Assembly: GCA_022510815.1 (NCBI GenBank)
Contig: JAFLST010000025.1
Coordinates: forward strand, 1-40,407
Reading direction: 5' to 3'
From: Christensenellaceae bacterium
GTDB taxonomy: Bacteria > Bacillota > Clostridia > Christensenellales > Aristaeellaceae
DNA length: 40,407 bases
Position 1 is the first letter of the stretch. Each line of letters starts with the position of its first letter. This document shows, one piece after another, positions 1 through 10,700 of this stretch. The notes beneath the pieces were generated by a model. It was not told where the DNA came from and did not search any database. It worked only from the letters and a program-made list of their open reading frames with translations. The translations under genes and the position numbers were made by a program.

Positions 1-1248
1 GAAGTTGCCCAGCAGGCCGAGGTTGGCCAGCGACTTCATCTGATCCTCCATGCCGCTCTTGGTGTCGTTGAACCACCAAGCCGAGCCGTGCTGAATCTTG
101 CCGGGGATCTCGCTGCCTTGGAAGCACCCGATCAGCGTGCCGAGCTGCTCGTTGTCGGCGGGATTCAGGGAGTAGAGAATGGTCTTGGGGCACTGGCCGT
201 CCATATCCAGCGCGGACAGGAGCTGCGCGATCGCGCCGCCGCAGGTGTTCTGGGCGATCATGTCAAAGCCGGTGTCCGGGCCGAGCTTGCGGTACATGCG
301 CTCATTGTTGTTGCGCAGGCAGGAATAGTGAAGCTGCATCGCGATGCCCAGCCGGTGATATTCTCTGCCCAGATGCAGCAGGATGCAGGTCTGATAGCCC
401 TCAGCCTCCGCCACGGTGACCTCGCCGCCCGCCATGACCTTCTTGAAGGCCGCGTCGGCCTCCGCCTCGGTGCAGGGCACGAAGGGAATGTAGTCAAGGC
501 CGTGGTCGCTGGCCCGGCAGCCCAGCTTCTTGAAGAACTCCAGCCGCTCCGTCAGCGCCGCGCACACGTCCGCCACGGAGGTCAGAGCCTCCTTGCCCAC
601 GCTGGCCGCCAGCTTGCCGATGTACTCCGCGAAGCCCGGCTTGTTGATGTTGATGGCCTTGTCAGGGCGGTAGGACGGGCAGACCTTGAACTTGATGGTC
701 GGATCGGCGGCGATCTTCTCGTGCCACTCGAGGCTGTCGATGGGGTCGTCCGTGGTGCCGATGAAGGCCACGTTGGACTGCTCGATCAGGCCGCGGACGG
801 TCAGCTTCGGGTCATTCTGCAGCTTGTCCTTGGTGAGCTGCCAGACCTCCTTCACCGTCGCGGAGGACAGATAGCCCTCATAGCCGAAGAACTTGTGCAG
901 CTCGAGGTTGCACCAGTGATACATGGGGTTGCCGATGGCCAGCTCGAGGGCGTCCGCGAACTTGGCCAGCCGCTCCTCCGCTGGCTTGTGACCGGTGATA
1001 TAGTCCTCTTCCACGCCGTTGGAGCGCATGACGCGCCACTTGTAGTGGTCGCCGAAGTAGGTGCCGTCGGGGTTCTCACCGCCCAGCCAGACCTCCACCA
1101 GATCGTTGAAGCGGCGATTCTCGTAGATTTCCCGCGGCGGGATATGGCAGTGATAGTCCACCAGCGGCATGTTCTCCGCATAATCGTGGAACAGGTGCTT
1201 GGCGGTTTCGGTCTCCAGCAGGAAATCCTTGTCCATAAAGGGCTTCAT
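1..1248 (-). CDS. uxaC: glucuronate isomerase, C-terminus cut by window edge
   Basis: Uronate isomerase interconverts D-glucuronate/D-galacturonate and fructuronate/tagaturonate in the cytoplasm, the first step of hexuronate breakdown. The 416 codons present start MKPFMDKDFLLET and contain the metal-binding VDYHCHIPPRE motif near residue 29, followed by the usual EVWLGG, GTTDDP and AWWFND blocks. UxaC proteins are about 465-470 aa, so some 50 residues lie outside the window. I chose the ATG at 1246-1248, because AAGGAG lies about 8 nt upstream; an in-frame ATG two codons earlier is too close to it. The RBS sits on the kdgK stop codon, so the two genes are one transcript and are probably translationally coupled. 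Confidence 0.95.
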   Translation of the reverse strand, partial: MKPFMDKDFLLETETAKHLFHDYAENMPLVDYHCHIPPREIYENRRFNDLVEVWLGGENPDGTYFGDHYKWRVMRSNGVEEDYITGHKPAEERLAKFADALELAIGNPMYHWCNLELHKFFGYEGYLSSATVKEVWQLTKDKLQNDPKLTVRGLIEQSNVAFIGTTDDPIDSLEWHEKIAADPTIKFKVCPSYRPDKAININKPGFAEYIGKLAASVGKEALTSVADVCAALTERLEFFKKLGCRASDHGLDYIPFVPCTEAEADAAFKKVMAGGEVTVAEAEGYQTCILLHLGREYHRLGIAMQLHYSCLRNNNERMYRKLGPDTGFDMIAQNTCGGAIAQLLSALDMDGQCPKTILYSLNPADNEQLGTLIGCFQGSEIPGKIQHGSAWWFNDTKSGMEDQMKSLANLGLLGNF

Positions 1249-1260
1249 GGTCATCTCTCC

Positions 1261-2346
1261 TTATCGTTTGATATCGTAATTCATGTTCATCAGGCTGCGG
1301 ATGGACTCCACGTCGTCGGTGATGTTGCCGTCGCCGTGGATGGTGTGCTTGATGACTGAGCTGGCCACCGCGAAATTGATCATGTCCATGGGCTTGTAGC
1401 CGTGCATCATCGCATAGATCAGGCCGCTGGCAAAGGCGTCGCCGCCGCCGACCCGGTCGAGAATGTTGAAGGTGAACAGCCGGCTCTCAAAGGTGTGGCC
1501 CTGATACCACATGTAGGCCATCAGGCTGTTCTCGCTGCCGGAATGGGCGTAGCGCACATGCCGGGCGATGCACTTGATGTTGGGATAGCGCTCCACGAAG
1601 TGCTGGAACACCTCGTCCTGCTGCTCATAGCTGGGCTGGAAGGGAACGCCATCCTTCCAGTCGCCCTTGGAATGATCGTTTTCATCCTTCCACAGGTGAT
1701 AGGGCTCGATGCCCAGCAGCACGTCCACATAGGGCAGGCACTGGGTGCAGAAGTCGCGGGCCTCCTCCCAGCTCCAGAGCTTCGAGCGGAAGTTGCCGTC
1801 AAAGCTGACGGTCATGCCCTTTTCCTTGGCCTTCTTCATGAGATCGAGCGTGAACTGGGCGCAGCTCTCCGACAGCGCCGGGGTGATGCCGCTCAGATGC
1901 AGCCACTCGAAGCCCTCCAGCAGCTCGTCGATATTCACCTGCGAGAAGTCAAACTCGCTGATGGCGCTGTGCTTGCGGTCATAGGTCACCTTGCTGGGCC
2001 GGATGCCGTAGCCCGTCTCCATATAGTAGGTGCCCAGACGGTGGGTCGGGGTCTCCTCGGGTGAGCTCAGGATGATCGGCGTGCAGTGAACGTCATTGGA
2101 GCGCAGCATCCTCACAGCGCTCTTGCCCAGCGAGTTGTTGGGCACGACGGTGAAGAAGGTGCTGTCCACGCTCAGGTTCGCCAGCGCCAGCGCGATGTTG
2201 GCCTCGCTGCCGCCATAGCTGATGCCGAAGCTGGTGGTCACGCGGATTTTCTCGTAGTTGGGCGGCGTCAGTCGGAGCATGATCTCGCCAAAGGTGAGGA
2301 ACTTCTGTCCCACGGTTTCTCGCTGCAGCGGATTGAAATGCTTCAT
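1261..2346 (-). CDS. kdgK: PfkB-family 2-dehydro-3-deoxygluconate kinase
   Basis: Sugar kinase of 361 aa that most likely phosphorylates 2-keto-3-deoxygluconate to KDPG, downstream of UxaC in the glucuronate pathway. Visible are the N-terminal FLTFGEIMLRLTPP strand, the GGSEANIALALANL substrate-binding block, and the C-terminal PfkB signature DRVGGGDAFASG with its catalytic Asp and anion hole near residue 300. It is longer than E. coli KdgK (about 309 aa) but typical of clostridial homologues. AAGGAGGG precedes the ATG by 5-6 nt. It is the first gene of a kdgK-uxaC operon with 12 bp between the genes. The substrate is inferred from the neighbour; another PfkB sugar kinase activity remains possible. 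Confidence 0.88.
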   Translation of the reverse strand: MKHFNPLQRETVGQKFLTFGEIMLRLTPPNYEKIRVTTSFGISYGGSEANIALALANLSVDSTFFTVVPNNSLGKSAVRMLRSNDVHCTPIILSSPEETPTHRLGTYYMETGYGIRPSKVTYDRKHSAISEFDFSQVNIDELLEGFEWLHLSGITPALSESCAQFTLDLMKKAKEKGMTVSFDGNFRSKLWSWEEARDFCTQCLPYVDVLLGIEPYHLWKDENDHSKGDWKDGVPFQPSYEQQDEVFQHFVERYPNIKCIARHVRYAHSGSENSLMAYMWYQGHTFESRLFTFNILDRVGGGDAFASGLIYAMMHGYKPMDMINFAVASSVIKHTIHGDGNITDDVESIRSLMNMNYDIKR

Positions 2347-2416
2347 AAGCCCTCCTTCATGCGTCTGCCGTTATGCTGTTGATCTCATCATCTTACGCGC
2401 CTGTTTCTTCCCTTCT

Positions 2417-2446
2417 ATATTACACTCTTCCGCCCCCGGAATGCAA
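2417..2446 (-). promoter_or_regulatory. possible promoter of kdgK-uxaC
   Basis: On the minus strand TTGCAT and TAATAT are separated by 18 nt, about 70 nt upstream of the kdgK start. The -35 match is poor, so this is tentative. Confidence 0.3.
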
Positions 2447-2497
2447 TAGGCTATTTCATAAATGGTGGAAAAACTTATAGATTTTTCTATTTGAACG

Positions 2498-2528
2498 TAT
2501 AAAACCCGCTTCATTCAAGAAGCGGGTT
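2498..2528 (-). terminator. rho-independent terminator of sigK
   Basis: On the minus strand a perfect 9-bp stem (AACCCGCTT with AAGCGGGTT, 8-nt loop, 2503-2528) runs into TTTTA. It lies 18 nt downstream of the sigK stop codon and separates sigK from kdgK. Confidence 0.8.
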
Positions 2529-2546
2529 CCGCGCCGTTCCCCTCCG

Positions 2547-2912
2547 TCAGGGATCGTCGTGCTGATCCACCGCGCCGCGCAGCAGCTCGACGGCATGCTT
2601 TTCCACCCGGGAGACATAGGACCGGGAGATGCCCAGCATCTTGGCGATCTCATGCTGCGGGTGCGTCATGCCGTCGGTCAGCCCGTACCGCAGCTCGAGC
2701 ACCATGCGCTCCCGGGCGGGCAATGCGTGCAGCACCCGGCGCACCTTTTCCAGCGTCACCCGGCGGATGACCTCGTCCTCCAGCTCGTCCGGGTCCGTTC
2801 CCAGCACGTCCATGAAGGTGATGTCGTTGCCTTCTCCGTCCGTGCCGATGGGGTCCTGCAGCGACACATCGCCCCGCCGCTTTTTCGACGCCCGGAGCGT
2901 CATGAGGATTTC
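2547..2912 (-). CDS. sigK: sporulation sigma-K, C-terminal part (exon-like 3' segment of split sigK)
   Basis: Codons 110-230 of mother-cell sigma factor SigK, beginning at the recombination core: EILMTLRASKKRRGDVSLQDPIGTD, then the region 3 and region 4 parts. Region 4.2 is EIAKMLGISRSYVSRVEKHA, the helix-turn-helix that reads the -35. There is no start codon or RBS for this segment; the open frame only runs back into the recombinase 3' end. It is completed by codons 1-109 at 12683-13009 on the same strand, 9,770 bp away. Joined at the shared AAT codon, the product is 230 aa with the family-consensus RCIENEILM across the joint. It corresponds to spoIIIC of B. subtilis, with the N-terminal part as spoIVCB. 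SigK directs late mother-cell genes (coat, cortex, lysis). Confidence 0.93.
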   Translation of the reverse strand, partial: EILMTLRASKKRRGDVSLQDPIGTDGEGNDITFMDVLGTDPDELEDEVIRRVTLEKVRRVLHALPARERMVLELRYGLTDGMTHPQHEIAKMLGISRSYVSRVEKHAVELLRGAVDQHDDP

Positions 2913-4614
2913 ATTTGCTATCCTCCCGCAAAGGCGCTTTTGACGCGCTGTCGTCAAGCGGAGGCACTTCCGAGTCTGACGCGCCGAACAGCACGACATG
3001 GGCGTTCACGCCATCCCACACGACCCTGCGCACCAGCGCGCGGACAGCGCTCCGCTTCTGCTCAACGGACATATCGTCCATGCAGTCCTTCAGGGATGCA
3101 AGCCTCTGGCATGTCATATCAAGCTCCGCATCCGTCAGCGCCTGCCGCGCTGTCAGGCCGTTCAGCTCCTGAATGCGAGCCCCGATGGCCTCGCTGTCCC
3201 GGTGCATTTGCTCGATTCGCTTGGCGACATGGGCCTTTGCGCCGCTGTCTTCAAGATCCATCAGCGAATCCACCAGACCGCCGATCTTTTTCTCCACCTC
3301 GGCTTTTTCCTGCCTGAGCGCCGCAAGCTGATCCTCATCTGGCGCGCGGTTCCCGGTGCAGAGCTTCCTGCTCTGCTCAAGCCGGTCAACAAAGCTGCCC
3401 CGATGCTCCTCCAGCGCCTTGATCTGCCCGAATACCGCCGTGTCCAGCGCATTGCCGTTCACGTTCCTGCCGTTGCACAGGGTGCGCTGGCTGCGCTCTT
3501 TCAGCCTGCACACATAGGTGAAAATCGGTTCCCCATACGCTGTCCTGCGTTTTGAGAGCTTCGGATACATCCGATTCCCGCACCGGCAGTACATCAGGCC
3601 TGTCAGCAGCGCCTCATTGCTTCGCGGCCTGCGGTAGGACTTCGCCCGGTTCTGCTCCAACGCTTCCTGAATGCTTACCCACACCTTGCCGGGAATCAGG
3701 CCGGGATGCTCTCCGACCGAGACGATCCATTCATGAACGGGCAGATAAACCGTTGCCCGACCCTTCTCCTGATCCGTCCGGTTATAGGCGAGGACGCCGT
3801 GTTCTCCGTCAAACGCCGTCACTTCCGAAAACACCTCCGCGCCCTTGCCCGCAAAATACGCATAGGCCTCCTGATCCGCCATCAGATAAACCGGGTTCTG
3901 CAAAATGCCCTTGATGGAAAACCTCGTAAACTGCCTGCCATTCTTCGTGAACATCCGCCGCTTGATGAGTTCCGCCTCCGTATTGGTCAGCGACTGATTC
4001 TCTCCGAAAAGCTCATAGATCGTCTTCACAATCTCCGCTTCCTCCGGAATCAGCTTCAGCTTACAGGCTTTCTTCGTCTTGCCGTCCACGGTGACGCTTT
4101 TCACGCTCTCGGAGGCATATCCGGTCGGCGTGACACCACCCAGCCAGCGCCCTGTTTTTGCCAGCTCGTGCATGTTGTCCCGGATGCGCTCCGCAATCGT
4201 CTCCCGCTCCAACTGCGAAAAAACGGAGGCGATATACATCATCGCCCGGCCCATCGGCGTGCCGGTGTCAAACTGCTCACGGATCGAGATGAAGTCTACG
4301 CTGAGCCTTGACAGGGTTTCAATCAGCCCAGAAAAGTCGCTGATATTGCGGCTGATGCGGTCAAGGCGGTAAACAACGATGGCCTTGACGCGGCGTTCCT
4401 GCGCTGCCTTCATCATTCGCTTGAAGGCCGGGCGGTTCAGGTTGCCGCCGGAAAATCCTTCATCCTCGTAGATCACAAGGTCCGCGAGCGCTTCCTCCCC
4501 GTAGTGTGCACTCACATATTCCCTGCACAGCTCCACCTGATTGCCGATACTCTCGCCCTTGCCGGTGAATTTCGATTTGCGGGAATAGACAGCGATGCAC
4601 TGGCCTTTTTTCAT
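2911..4614 (-). CDS. spoIVCA: large serine recombinase, SpoIVCA-type
   Basis: Site-specific recombinase of 567 aa expected to cut at the two AAATG cores and rejoin sigK. The resolvase domain is at residues about 6-155: IAVYSRKSK with the catalytic Ser at position 14 (Y-x-R-x-S), then VVYRLDRISRN and the QLERETIAERI helix. The recombinase DNA-binding domain (ELAKTGRWLGGVTPTGY onward) covers about 165-290. A zinc-ribbon (GLMYCRCGNRMYPK, later Cys residues in CRLKERSQRTLCNG) is near 340-385, and a long coiled coil covers about 420-500, as in SpoIVCA and phage integrases of this class. The ATG at 4612-4614 is preferred (AAGGAG upstream); the frame is open 78 codons further but has no family similarity there. 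Its last codons form one attachment arm and its stop codon lies in the crossover core. Confidence 0.92.
   Translation of the reverse strand: MKKGQCIAVYSRKSKFTGKGESIGNQVELCREYVSAHYGEEALADLVIYEDEGFSGGNLNRPAFKRMMKAAQERRVKAIVVYRLDRISRNISDFSGLIETLSRLSVDFISIREQFDTGTPMGRAMMYIASVFSQLERETIAERIRDNMHELAKTGRWLGGVTPTGYASESVKSVTVDGKTKKACKLKLIPEEAEIVKTIYELFGENQSLTNTEAELIKRRMFTKNGRQFTRFSIKGILQNPVYLMADQEAYAYFAGKGAEVFSEVTAFDGEHGVLAYNRTDQEKGRATVYLPVHEWIVSVGEHPGLIPGKVWVSIQEALEQNRAKSYRRPRSNEALLTGLMYCRCGNRMYPKLSKRRTAYGEPIFTYVCRLKERSQRTLCNGRNVNGNALDTAVFGQIKALEEHRGSFVDRLEQSRKLCTGNRAPDEDQLAALRQEKAEVEKKIGGLVDSLMDLEDSGAKAHVAKRIEQMHRDSEAIGARIQELNGLTARQALTDAELDMTCQRLASLKDCMDDMSVEQKRSAVRALVRRVVWDGVNAHVVLFGASDSEVPPLDDSASKAPLREDSK
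2912..2927 (-). other. recombination site at the sigK 3' side (attachment site of skin-like element)
   Basis: Read on the minus strand: element arm AGGATAGC (2924-2917), core AAATG (2916-2912), then sigK codons. The core is shared with the junction at 12682-12686, and in both places AAT is in the sigK reading frame. The recombinase stop codon TGA (2911-2913) is formed by the core plus one flanking base. Confidence 0.85.
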
Positions 4615-4721
4615 GGCATACGCTCCTTCGCTATACGCGCTGCGATTGTCCCCATGGAGGCCATGTCGGGACATCTCATCATACGCGCCACCCGCGGAAT
4701 AAAGCTCGAACGGCGAAGCGC

Positions 4722-4760
4722 AAAAAAAGCGGCGAACCGGTCCATTGACCAGCTCGCCGC
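4722..4760 (-). terminator. strong terminator of the giant surface-protein gene
   Basis: On the minus strand a 14-bp stem with two G-T wobbles and an AATG loop is followed by seven T (4722-4728). It starts 13 nt after the stop codon of the large gene and separates it from the recombinase, which must therefore have its own promoter in the roughly 107 nt left. Confidence 0.9.
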
Positions 4761-4772
4761 CCCATGGGCTTA

Positions 4773-7700
4773 TCAGAAATGCTTCTTCCCCTTGTCCTTT
4801 CCGAAAACAGCCATACCGATCAGCGCCATGACAGCCAGCGCCATCCACAGCGCCAAACGGCTGTCATCGCCGGTTTGCGGCACATCCGCCACATCCTTGG
4901 CATTGACGAAAATGGCCGTCACGGTTGTGTCCGCGACAATCGTCCCGGATTCGTCCGTCGAGGTGGTCGCGTAACCATCCTGATTCGCGGACTGCTCTCT
5001 CACCGAGTAACGAATCCCCGCCGGGAGCCCGGACGCCGTTTTGCTTTCCCCATGCCTCAGCGTGAAGGCGGCAACGCCATTGCTGAAGACCATATCCCCG
5101 TAGGTTACGCTCAAGCTGGTGTCGCTCAGCATCACCATGAAGGAGAACTCGGCCTGCGGGTCTCCGGCGTTACCGGTGACCTGCTTGCGCACGGTCAGGC
5201 TGCCCGTCTTTGTCTCCGGTGTCGGTTCGGCGCTATCCTTGGTGTTGACAAACGCCACGTTCACCGTCTGCCCGCCCTGAATCAAGCCAGCAGCGTTGGC
5301 AGGCACGGTGGTGATATAGCCATCCGCGCTGGCGTCCGTTTCCGTAACGGTGTATTCCGTCCCGGCCGCGAAAGGCTCGGACGTCCAGCTCTCGCCATGC
5401 TTCAGGGTGAACTCGTAAGCGCTGCCGCCGATCGTCGCCGCAAAGCGGAAGTCTCTGTTCGTCTCGCCCGCATTGCCCGCGACGGTTTTGCTCACAGCCA
5501 GCCGACCGAAGCTGCTGACGGTATTGACGAAAGTGGGACTGTCCACCGCGGCGTCGTTCCTTGCGTACGCGACCGTGTAGCTGACAGCCGTGTCGCCCGG
5601 CTTCACTTCAACCGTGACAGTGACCTTGTACTGCGCGTCATCATACACCATGCCGTTTTCCCCGTCATTGATCTCGGACAGGGTGTAGGCATAGGTTCCC
5701 GCGTCAAGTTTCTGCAGGACAAAGCTGATCTTGCCCTCCGCATCATTGGCGGCGACGTAACCACCCGCCTGCGCGCCTTCGGGAAGCAGCGCAAAGCGGA
5801 AGCGTCCTTCGGTCAGTTCAGCGCCCTGCAGCACCTTGCTCGCATTCACGACGACATCGACATGATCGGGATCGTATCGGTTATCGAAAGCGACTGCATT
5901 GCCGCTCACCGCTTTGCCATCCTTAACGATGGATACAGCGGGCGCCAGCGCTTCGCCAACAGCCGTGACCGTTACGGTAACGTCGTAGGCGCTGGTGTCG
6001 TAACTGACGCCCGGACGGCCATCATTGGCTTCCCAGACCTTAAAGGTATAGACGCCCTCGCCGCAGAAGCGGAAATCAAACCTGCCATTCGGAGCGCTTT
6101 CCGTCAGCGCAAGCGAAGTCTCTGCGCCGGGTTGGAGCGTGGCATCGTTGTACTTCACCTCGCCGGACGCGGAAATCAGCTTGGCGATGACGGTGAAGGT
6201 ATCTCCCTCCCAGCCGCCGCCGGGGCGCTTGGAGAGATCGTAGTTCTTCACCACATCGAAGCCCGCGTCAGCATAGGCCTGATTCTCGAAGGTGTCGATG
6301 CCGTCTTTGTACGTCGTCTGCTTCACCTTCAGATCGCCATCATTATTCTCCACTTGGTAGGTGATGGTGATGGTTTTCCCGTCATAATCAATGCCGGCTT
6401 TTCCGCCATTCTTCTCCGTGACGGTAACCGTATACTCGCCCGCCGCGTTGAACGTGATGGTGTCAAAGGCCACCCTGCCATCGGCGCCGTTGGTCGCCGT
6501 CAGATTGTCCGGCAGGGTCATGCCGTCATTGGGGTTGGAGCCTTCCGCAAGCACGAACTCAAACATCCCGGCAGGAATGCTGCTGCGTCCCTTGACGACC
6601 TTTTTGACCTCCGGCACAGCCTCCGTGCCGGAGATGCGCTTGTTAACAAAGGGCACACGCGTCATGTCAGCAACCTGACCAAAGGCCGTATTGCCCGCTA
6701 CGCCGTCGTGGCTGACAGCATAGTCGTCATAGTCCGACTCCTTCACCGTGTATTCGGTTCCCAAAGGCAGACCGAAGATGGTTATGCTCTGGCCGTGCCG
6801 CAGACGGATGCTCTCACCGCTCCTGATGCTGCCCGTCGTCTGAGTGCTGCCCGGCGCAAACAGGGGCGCAATCACTCCGCCGTTCAGGCCGTTTGCGCTG
6901 GCATCCGACTGCAGTTCATAGCGGAATGCCTCGTCCGTCTCCGCGAAGGTGAAGGTGAAGATGAACTCCTTCGCCTGATCCGCGCCATCGCCTGTGACGG
7001 TATTGCTCACGTTCAGCTGACCGTAGCGGTTGAGGCGATTCGTGAAGGTCGGCACTGCGCCTTCCGGCAGCTTGCTGTTATTGGCATCGAAATATTCGAC
7101 TGTAGCAACGGGCGCGCCCTTTACATCCTTAACCGTGATGACAACCTTGTACTCCGCGTCGTCGTAGGTGATGTCCCGGGACCCGGTGTTGACCTCGCGC
7201 ATGATGGACTTATATGTGCCCACCCCCAGATCCGAGAGCGTAAAGGTCACATTCCCGTTTGCGTCGTTGCTGCTGGCAGCCTGCGTCGCGCTCGTGACCG
7301 CGTCGATATCCTCCGATGTATCCTTCACCAGCGTGAAAGAGAACTGCCTGTCGCTAAGCTCTCCGCCATCCAGCACCTTCTTCGCCTGCACCGTGACATT
7401 GATTTTAACGCCATAGCTGTTATAGAAGGTGATTGTGGTATCCTTCTGCGGGGTGCCGTTCTTTGTGATCGACACAGCGGAGGTCAGCTCCTCGCCGTCG
7501 GCCGTCACGGTAACGGTGACATAGAAGATACTGCTGTCATAGGTGACGCCGGGGATGCTGCTATTGACCTCCTTCACCTCGAAGAGATAGCTGCCCTCGC
7601 CGTAGAACCGGAAATGGAATGTGCCGGTTTGGGCGCTCTCTGTCAGCGTGACCGTAGCCGCGTCATTGAGATGAAGCGTCTCACCGCCAATACCCACCTC

Positions 7701-10700
7701 GCCGGCGGCCTGAACCAGGGTAGCTGTGACATCGAATTCGTCGCCATCCCATTTGACGCCGGGGCGCAGATTGACATTATAGACCTTTCCCACATCGAAG
7801 CTGGCGTCAGCGTAGGCCTGATTCTCGAAGATGTCGCCGTTGCTCCCTTGGCCCCCCGCGTACTCTGTCTTCGTCACTTCCAGACCGTTGTCGCCCATCT
7901 CCACGGTGTAGGTGATGGTGACGGTGCCTTCATCATAGTCGATGCCGGTTTTGCCGTCGTTTATCTCCCGGATCGTGACGGTATATTCGCCCGCTTCTTC
8001 AAACACGATGGGATTGAACACCACAGAACCGTCGGCGCCGTTGCCGTTGGTGGCGATCCGATTCTCGGGCAGGGTCATGCCGGTCTGCTCATCCGCGGAG
8101 AGCTCAAACGTGAACATCCCGGCGGGCAGGGCATTGCGGCCCTTGAGAACCTTGGTGACCTCCGGCAGCACAAAGGCGCCCTTAATATCGCCGATGTATG
8201 TGTTGGTGAACTCGACGACCGCGTTTTCGACATTCGCGCCATCGTAGACCTGTTTGTCCACAGTCACCTTCGTGACCGTGAGCTGACCGTTAAGGTTCTC
8301 CACAGTCACCGATACGCTGTGAGCGCGCGGAGACGGGAAATACGCATCCTTGTCATACGCTGTCTCTGTGACAAGGAAGGTGTATGTGCCGGTATGGCGG
8401 AAGCTGATCGTCTCAAAGCTGCCCTCGCCCGTTCCGCCGCTGGTGGTAATGTTAGCCGTCAGCCCGCCGGTCCTGACCTGTGTGCTGTCACCGCCGACAA
8501 ACTGCAGTCCAAACTCAAAGTCAGCAGCTTGGGCCTTCTCAGGCACGCCATCGTCGTTCAGGCTCACGATTTCCTTGCGGAGCTTCAGCGTGTAGTCCAC
8601 TGGCTTTACCGTGTTGCCGAAATGCACGGCGCTGGTGGTCGCGCTGACCTTCACATCCTGCGTGGCGGTCCGGTCATCGACGGCCCGGCCGTTCACCGTC
8701 ACATCGTAGACAAAGGGTTGGGCTCCCTTTGTTGACTCCTCGATGATATAGCGTCCCTGAGGAACGCCCAGGACGGTGGCCTCGCCGCCCTTCAGCGTGA
8801 AGGTGGCCGTGCTGTACCAATTTACCAAGTCATCGTCGTCTGCGTGACGAGTGAAGTTCAGCACGACATTCTTTCCTGTGAAGTTCTGCAGATCGTTCAT
8901 GGTCGCGTCTGGCGCCATGCCGAAGAACGTCCCGCTGGCCATCATGTTGCGCAGGGACTCTTCCGTCAGGAAATTATCCGCTCCCGGCGCCTTGCTCCGT
9001 TCAATATCCTCCGGCAGCAGCTTGGCCGTGATGGTGTATGTAAACTCGTCCGCGCCCGGATCGGAACCGATGACGGTCTTGGTGATGGGCAGTCTGCCGT
9101 TGACCGGGTCCAGATACAGGACGATGGTGCCGTTGCGCTGCACCTGATATTTGATAATCTCGCCATCTTTGACCACGCGGTAATAGGCCGTCGGGTCCGG
9201 GATACCCTGCTCGGTACTGCCTTCCGTGAACTCAGTGGGGTACTTTTCCCACCAGATACCGCCCGATTCAAAGCGGTCATTCGCGCGCTCCTCCGTGGGG
9301 ATGAAGTTCCGGGCGGCATAAGCGTAGAAGGGGTGGAGCATGAACCAGTTCTTGAAGACGTCCGTTACGGTGTTGACGGTAACGACCAGACGATCGTTAT
9401 CAATCAGGTTAGCGTCGGTGGACGAGGTTGTGACGTTCTGCACCAGGTCCATGACGTGGGACTCGCCGGTCTCCGCGTCCGTCCACACCATGCGGATGTA
9501 GAACTTGAAGTCCGTCGGCAGATCGCTCCACACGCCCTTGAGGCGGATGACATAGTAATTGTAGTCGGTGCCGCCGATCTGCGAGGCAAGACTGACAGCG
9601 TATGCATCGAAAACGCTCAGGTCAATGGTCTCATTGGGACGAACAATAAAGGGCTTGCCATTCACCTCGATGACGTCCTCATTGTTATCCACCAGCACCC
9701 AATACTGGAAAAACTTCTTTCCGTCCTTGGTGGTGGGCGTCTTATCGCTGACCGGGATGGTGGGCGTGGTCTGCCGGTCATAGAAGTTGCCGCCGTTGTC
9801 GTCGTAGCGCTCGGGATATTGGCCGCTGATACCCTCGGCAAGGCCGTTGTCCCAGCTGCTGTCATTGGTGTCGAAGGTAGGCATGCTGCTTTCATTTACA
9901 TTGGCGTCGGCCGGTCCGTTCGTCATATCCTTTCGCGGCTCGCCCACCATGTACCGCACCATGTACTTCATGGCCGTTGCCTTGATGCTCAGGATGATCA
10001 TGGGATAGCCGTCGTCTCTGTCAGGCGCCTGCTTGAGCCGGATATAATACCAGCCATCCTCATCCGCGTAGATGTAGTCGGTCTTTAACTTGTTGCCGTC
10101 AAGGTTCTCCTTGACGTCCTTCCACTGAATAATGGAGTTCTCTTTGATGACTCCTTTGCTGTTTCCATTGGTCTCCAGCATCACGCCCGTGATACGGTCT
10201 GACCACGAGTAGACCGGGTTTTCATAGCCCTGATACAGCCTGAAGCGGATGTTGGCGCCATAGTGGTTTTCCAAATCGCCGTTGTTAAAGTCCGTCTTGC
10301 CCGTTCCCAGTATCTGGATATGGGACATCGCCTCATCAACCCAGCTGGTGCCGTTAAAATACTGGAACCGGGGCGTCGCGTCGTTCTCATCCACGCCCAC
10401 GCCTACCAGCGATTCCGCCACATATTCCTCCTTGCCCCCATCATACATAAAAAGGTTGCCGTAGGTTACCGTGACATTGGCGCGGGCGCCTGTGATCGTG
10501 AGTATGTAGACACGCTGATTCGAGTTTCTATCGTACTGGAACAGACGATAAAACTCAATCGTCGCTATGGCTCCATCAGGAAGAACGGTCTCCGTATAGG
10601 TGACATTCAGTTCTTTTTTTGTTCCCTTAGCACCGTTTTCAATGCCTTTAAGAGAATTGCCGTTTTCTACGGTCTCGGGGACAAAGGGCAGCTTCACATA

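Noticed and set aside
2547-2999. A 150-codon frame that starts inside the recombinase and contains the SigK C-terminus, as an independent gene.
   Set aside because: Its first 29 codons are the recombinase 3' end in another frame, with no RBS; only codons from the core onward match SigK.
4615-4721. A sigma-E-type promoter for the recombinase gene.
   Set aside because: The best candidate (CGTATGAT with an AT-rich -35) matches too few positions to call; the promoter of the recombinase remains unidentified.
4764-8735. A 1,323-codon plus-strand frame opposite the giant surface protein.
   Set aside because: It is a long antisense frame caused by GC-rich codon bias; no RBS, no family similarity, Arg/His-rich shadow composition.
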